Shown piece by piece: positions 5,723-5,829 of a stretch of 5,829 nucleotides of DNA. Position numbers and translations under genes: made by a program. The notes beneath the pieces were generated by a model. That model worked only from the letters and a program-made list of their open reading frames with translations. It searched no databases and had not been told where the DNA came from. The stretch lies in the NCBI GenBank assembly GCA_031276585.1, contig JAISMT010000224.1:1-5829 (forward strand), written 5' to 3'. Position 1 is the first letter of the stretch, and each line of letters opens with the position of its first letter. This DNA comes from Bifidobacteriaceae bacterium (GTDB taxonomy: Bacteria > Actinomycetota > Actinomycetes > Actinomycetales > WQXJ01).

Positions 5723-5743
5723 AATCCGGATTCCTAAGGATTC
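5723..5743. repeat. Short GGATTC repeat / AATCCGGATT palindrome
   Basis: A 10-base palindrome AATCCGGATT (5723-5732) overlaps the first of two direct GGATTC copies (5728-5733, 5738-5743), ten bases apart, about one helical turn. It could be a binding site for a dimeric regulator; nothing else supports this. Confidence 0.25.
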
Positions 5744-5748
5744 GCTGC

Positions 5749-5766
5749 AAAACCTGGACTCCTAGG
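5749..5766 (-). terminator. Weak possible terminator of an upstream gene
   Basis: Minus-strand CCTAGG, a three-base loop AGT, then CCAGG and TTTT. The stem is only five pairs with a bulged A. It lies 14 bases after a possible stop codon at 5781, which is the only reason to list it. Confidence 0.2.
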
Positions 5767-5780
5767 GGATCAAACAGTGT

Positions 5781-5828
5781 TTACCTTCCGCGTTTCGCCA
5801 GGTCAGCGCCTTGTTGCCCCAAGTTAAC
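5781..5828 (-). CDS. Possible C-terminal tail of an upstream gene, edge-truncated
   Basis: The minus strand at the right edge reads 15 codons ending VNLGQQGADLAKRGR and then TAA. The codons (GGC, GCT, GAC, CTG, GCG, CGC) look like those of the cluster. It is far too short to assign a family; by context it might belong to another pilus-assembly gene. It may equally be chance. Confidence 0.25.
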   Translation of the reverse strand, partial: VNLGQQGADLAKRGR

Positions 5829-5829
5829 A

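Overview
The window carries one minus-strand gene cluster for a type IV pilus (T4P), read from right to left. In transcript order it holds a classical type IV pilin (4654-5157), a prepilin with beta-rich C-terminal modules (3433-4557), a PilW/GspJ-like prepilin (2579-3436), a very large PilX/GspK-like prepilin (540-2579), and the 5' part of the GxGD prepilin peptidase PilD, which is cut by the left window edge (1-550). All four prepilins have the Gly-ending leader and hydrophobic N-terminal helix that PilD recognises, so the cluster encodes both the substrates and their processing enzyme. The assembly ATPases and platform protein (PilB, PilT, PilC) are not visible.

The organism is probably a moderate-GC member of the Actinomycetota. 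The pilin helix ends in an IPLFLSQR stretch, a form I associate with actinobacterial pilins, and base composition is mostly 50-65% GC with free use of TTA and TTG leucine codons. No rRNA or housekeeping marker is present, so this is inference from protein style.

The last four genes are tightly packed (overlaps of 4, 1 and 11 bases) and each later start has a Shine-Dalgarno-like sequence, so they are probably one translationally coupled transcript. The pilin is set apart from them by a 96-base gap holding a strong hairpin, which could let the pilin be made in excess over the minor pilins.

The right 670 bases (5158-5829) contain no convincing complete gene. An AT-rich stretch at about 5560-5690 is the likely promoter zone. 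The roughly 430 bases between it and the pilin start contain at least five inverted repeats able to fold as hairpins in minus-strand RNA. Two of these include G-U pairs that would not form in plus-strand RNA. This looks like a long structured 5' leader on the pilin mRNA and is the most unusual element of the window. I do not recognise it as a known riboswitch class. At the extreme right edge a short minus-strand reading frame may be the last 15 codons of an upstream gene.
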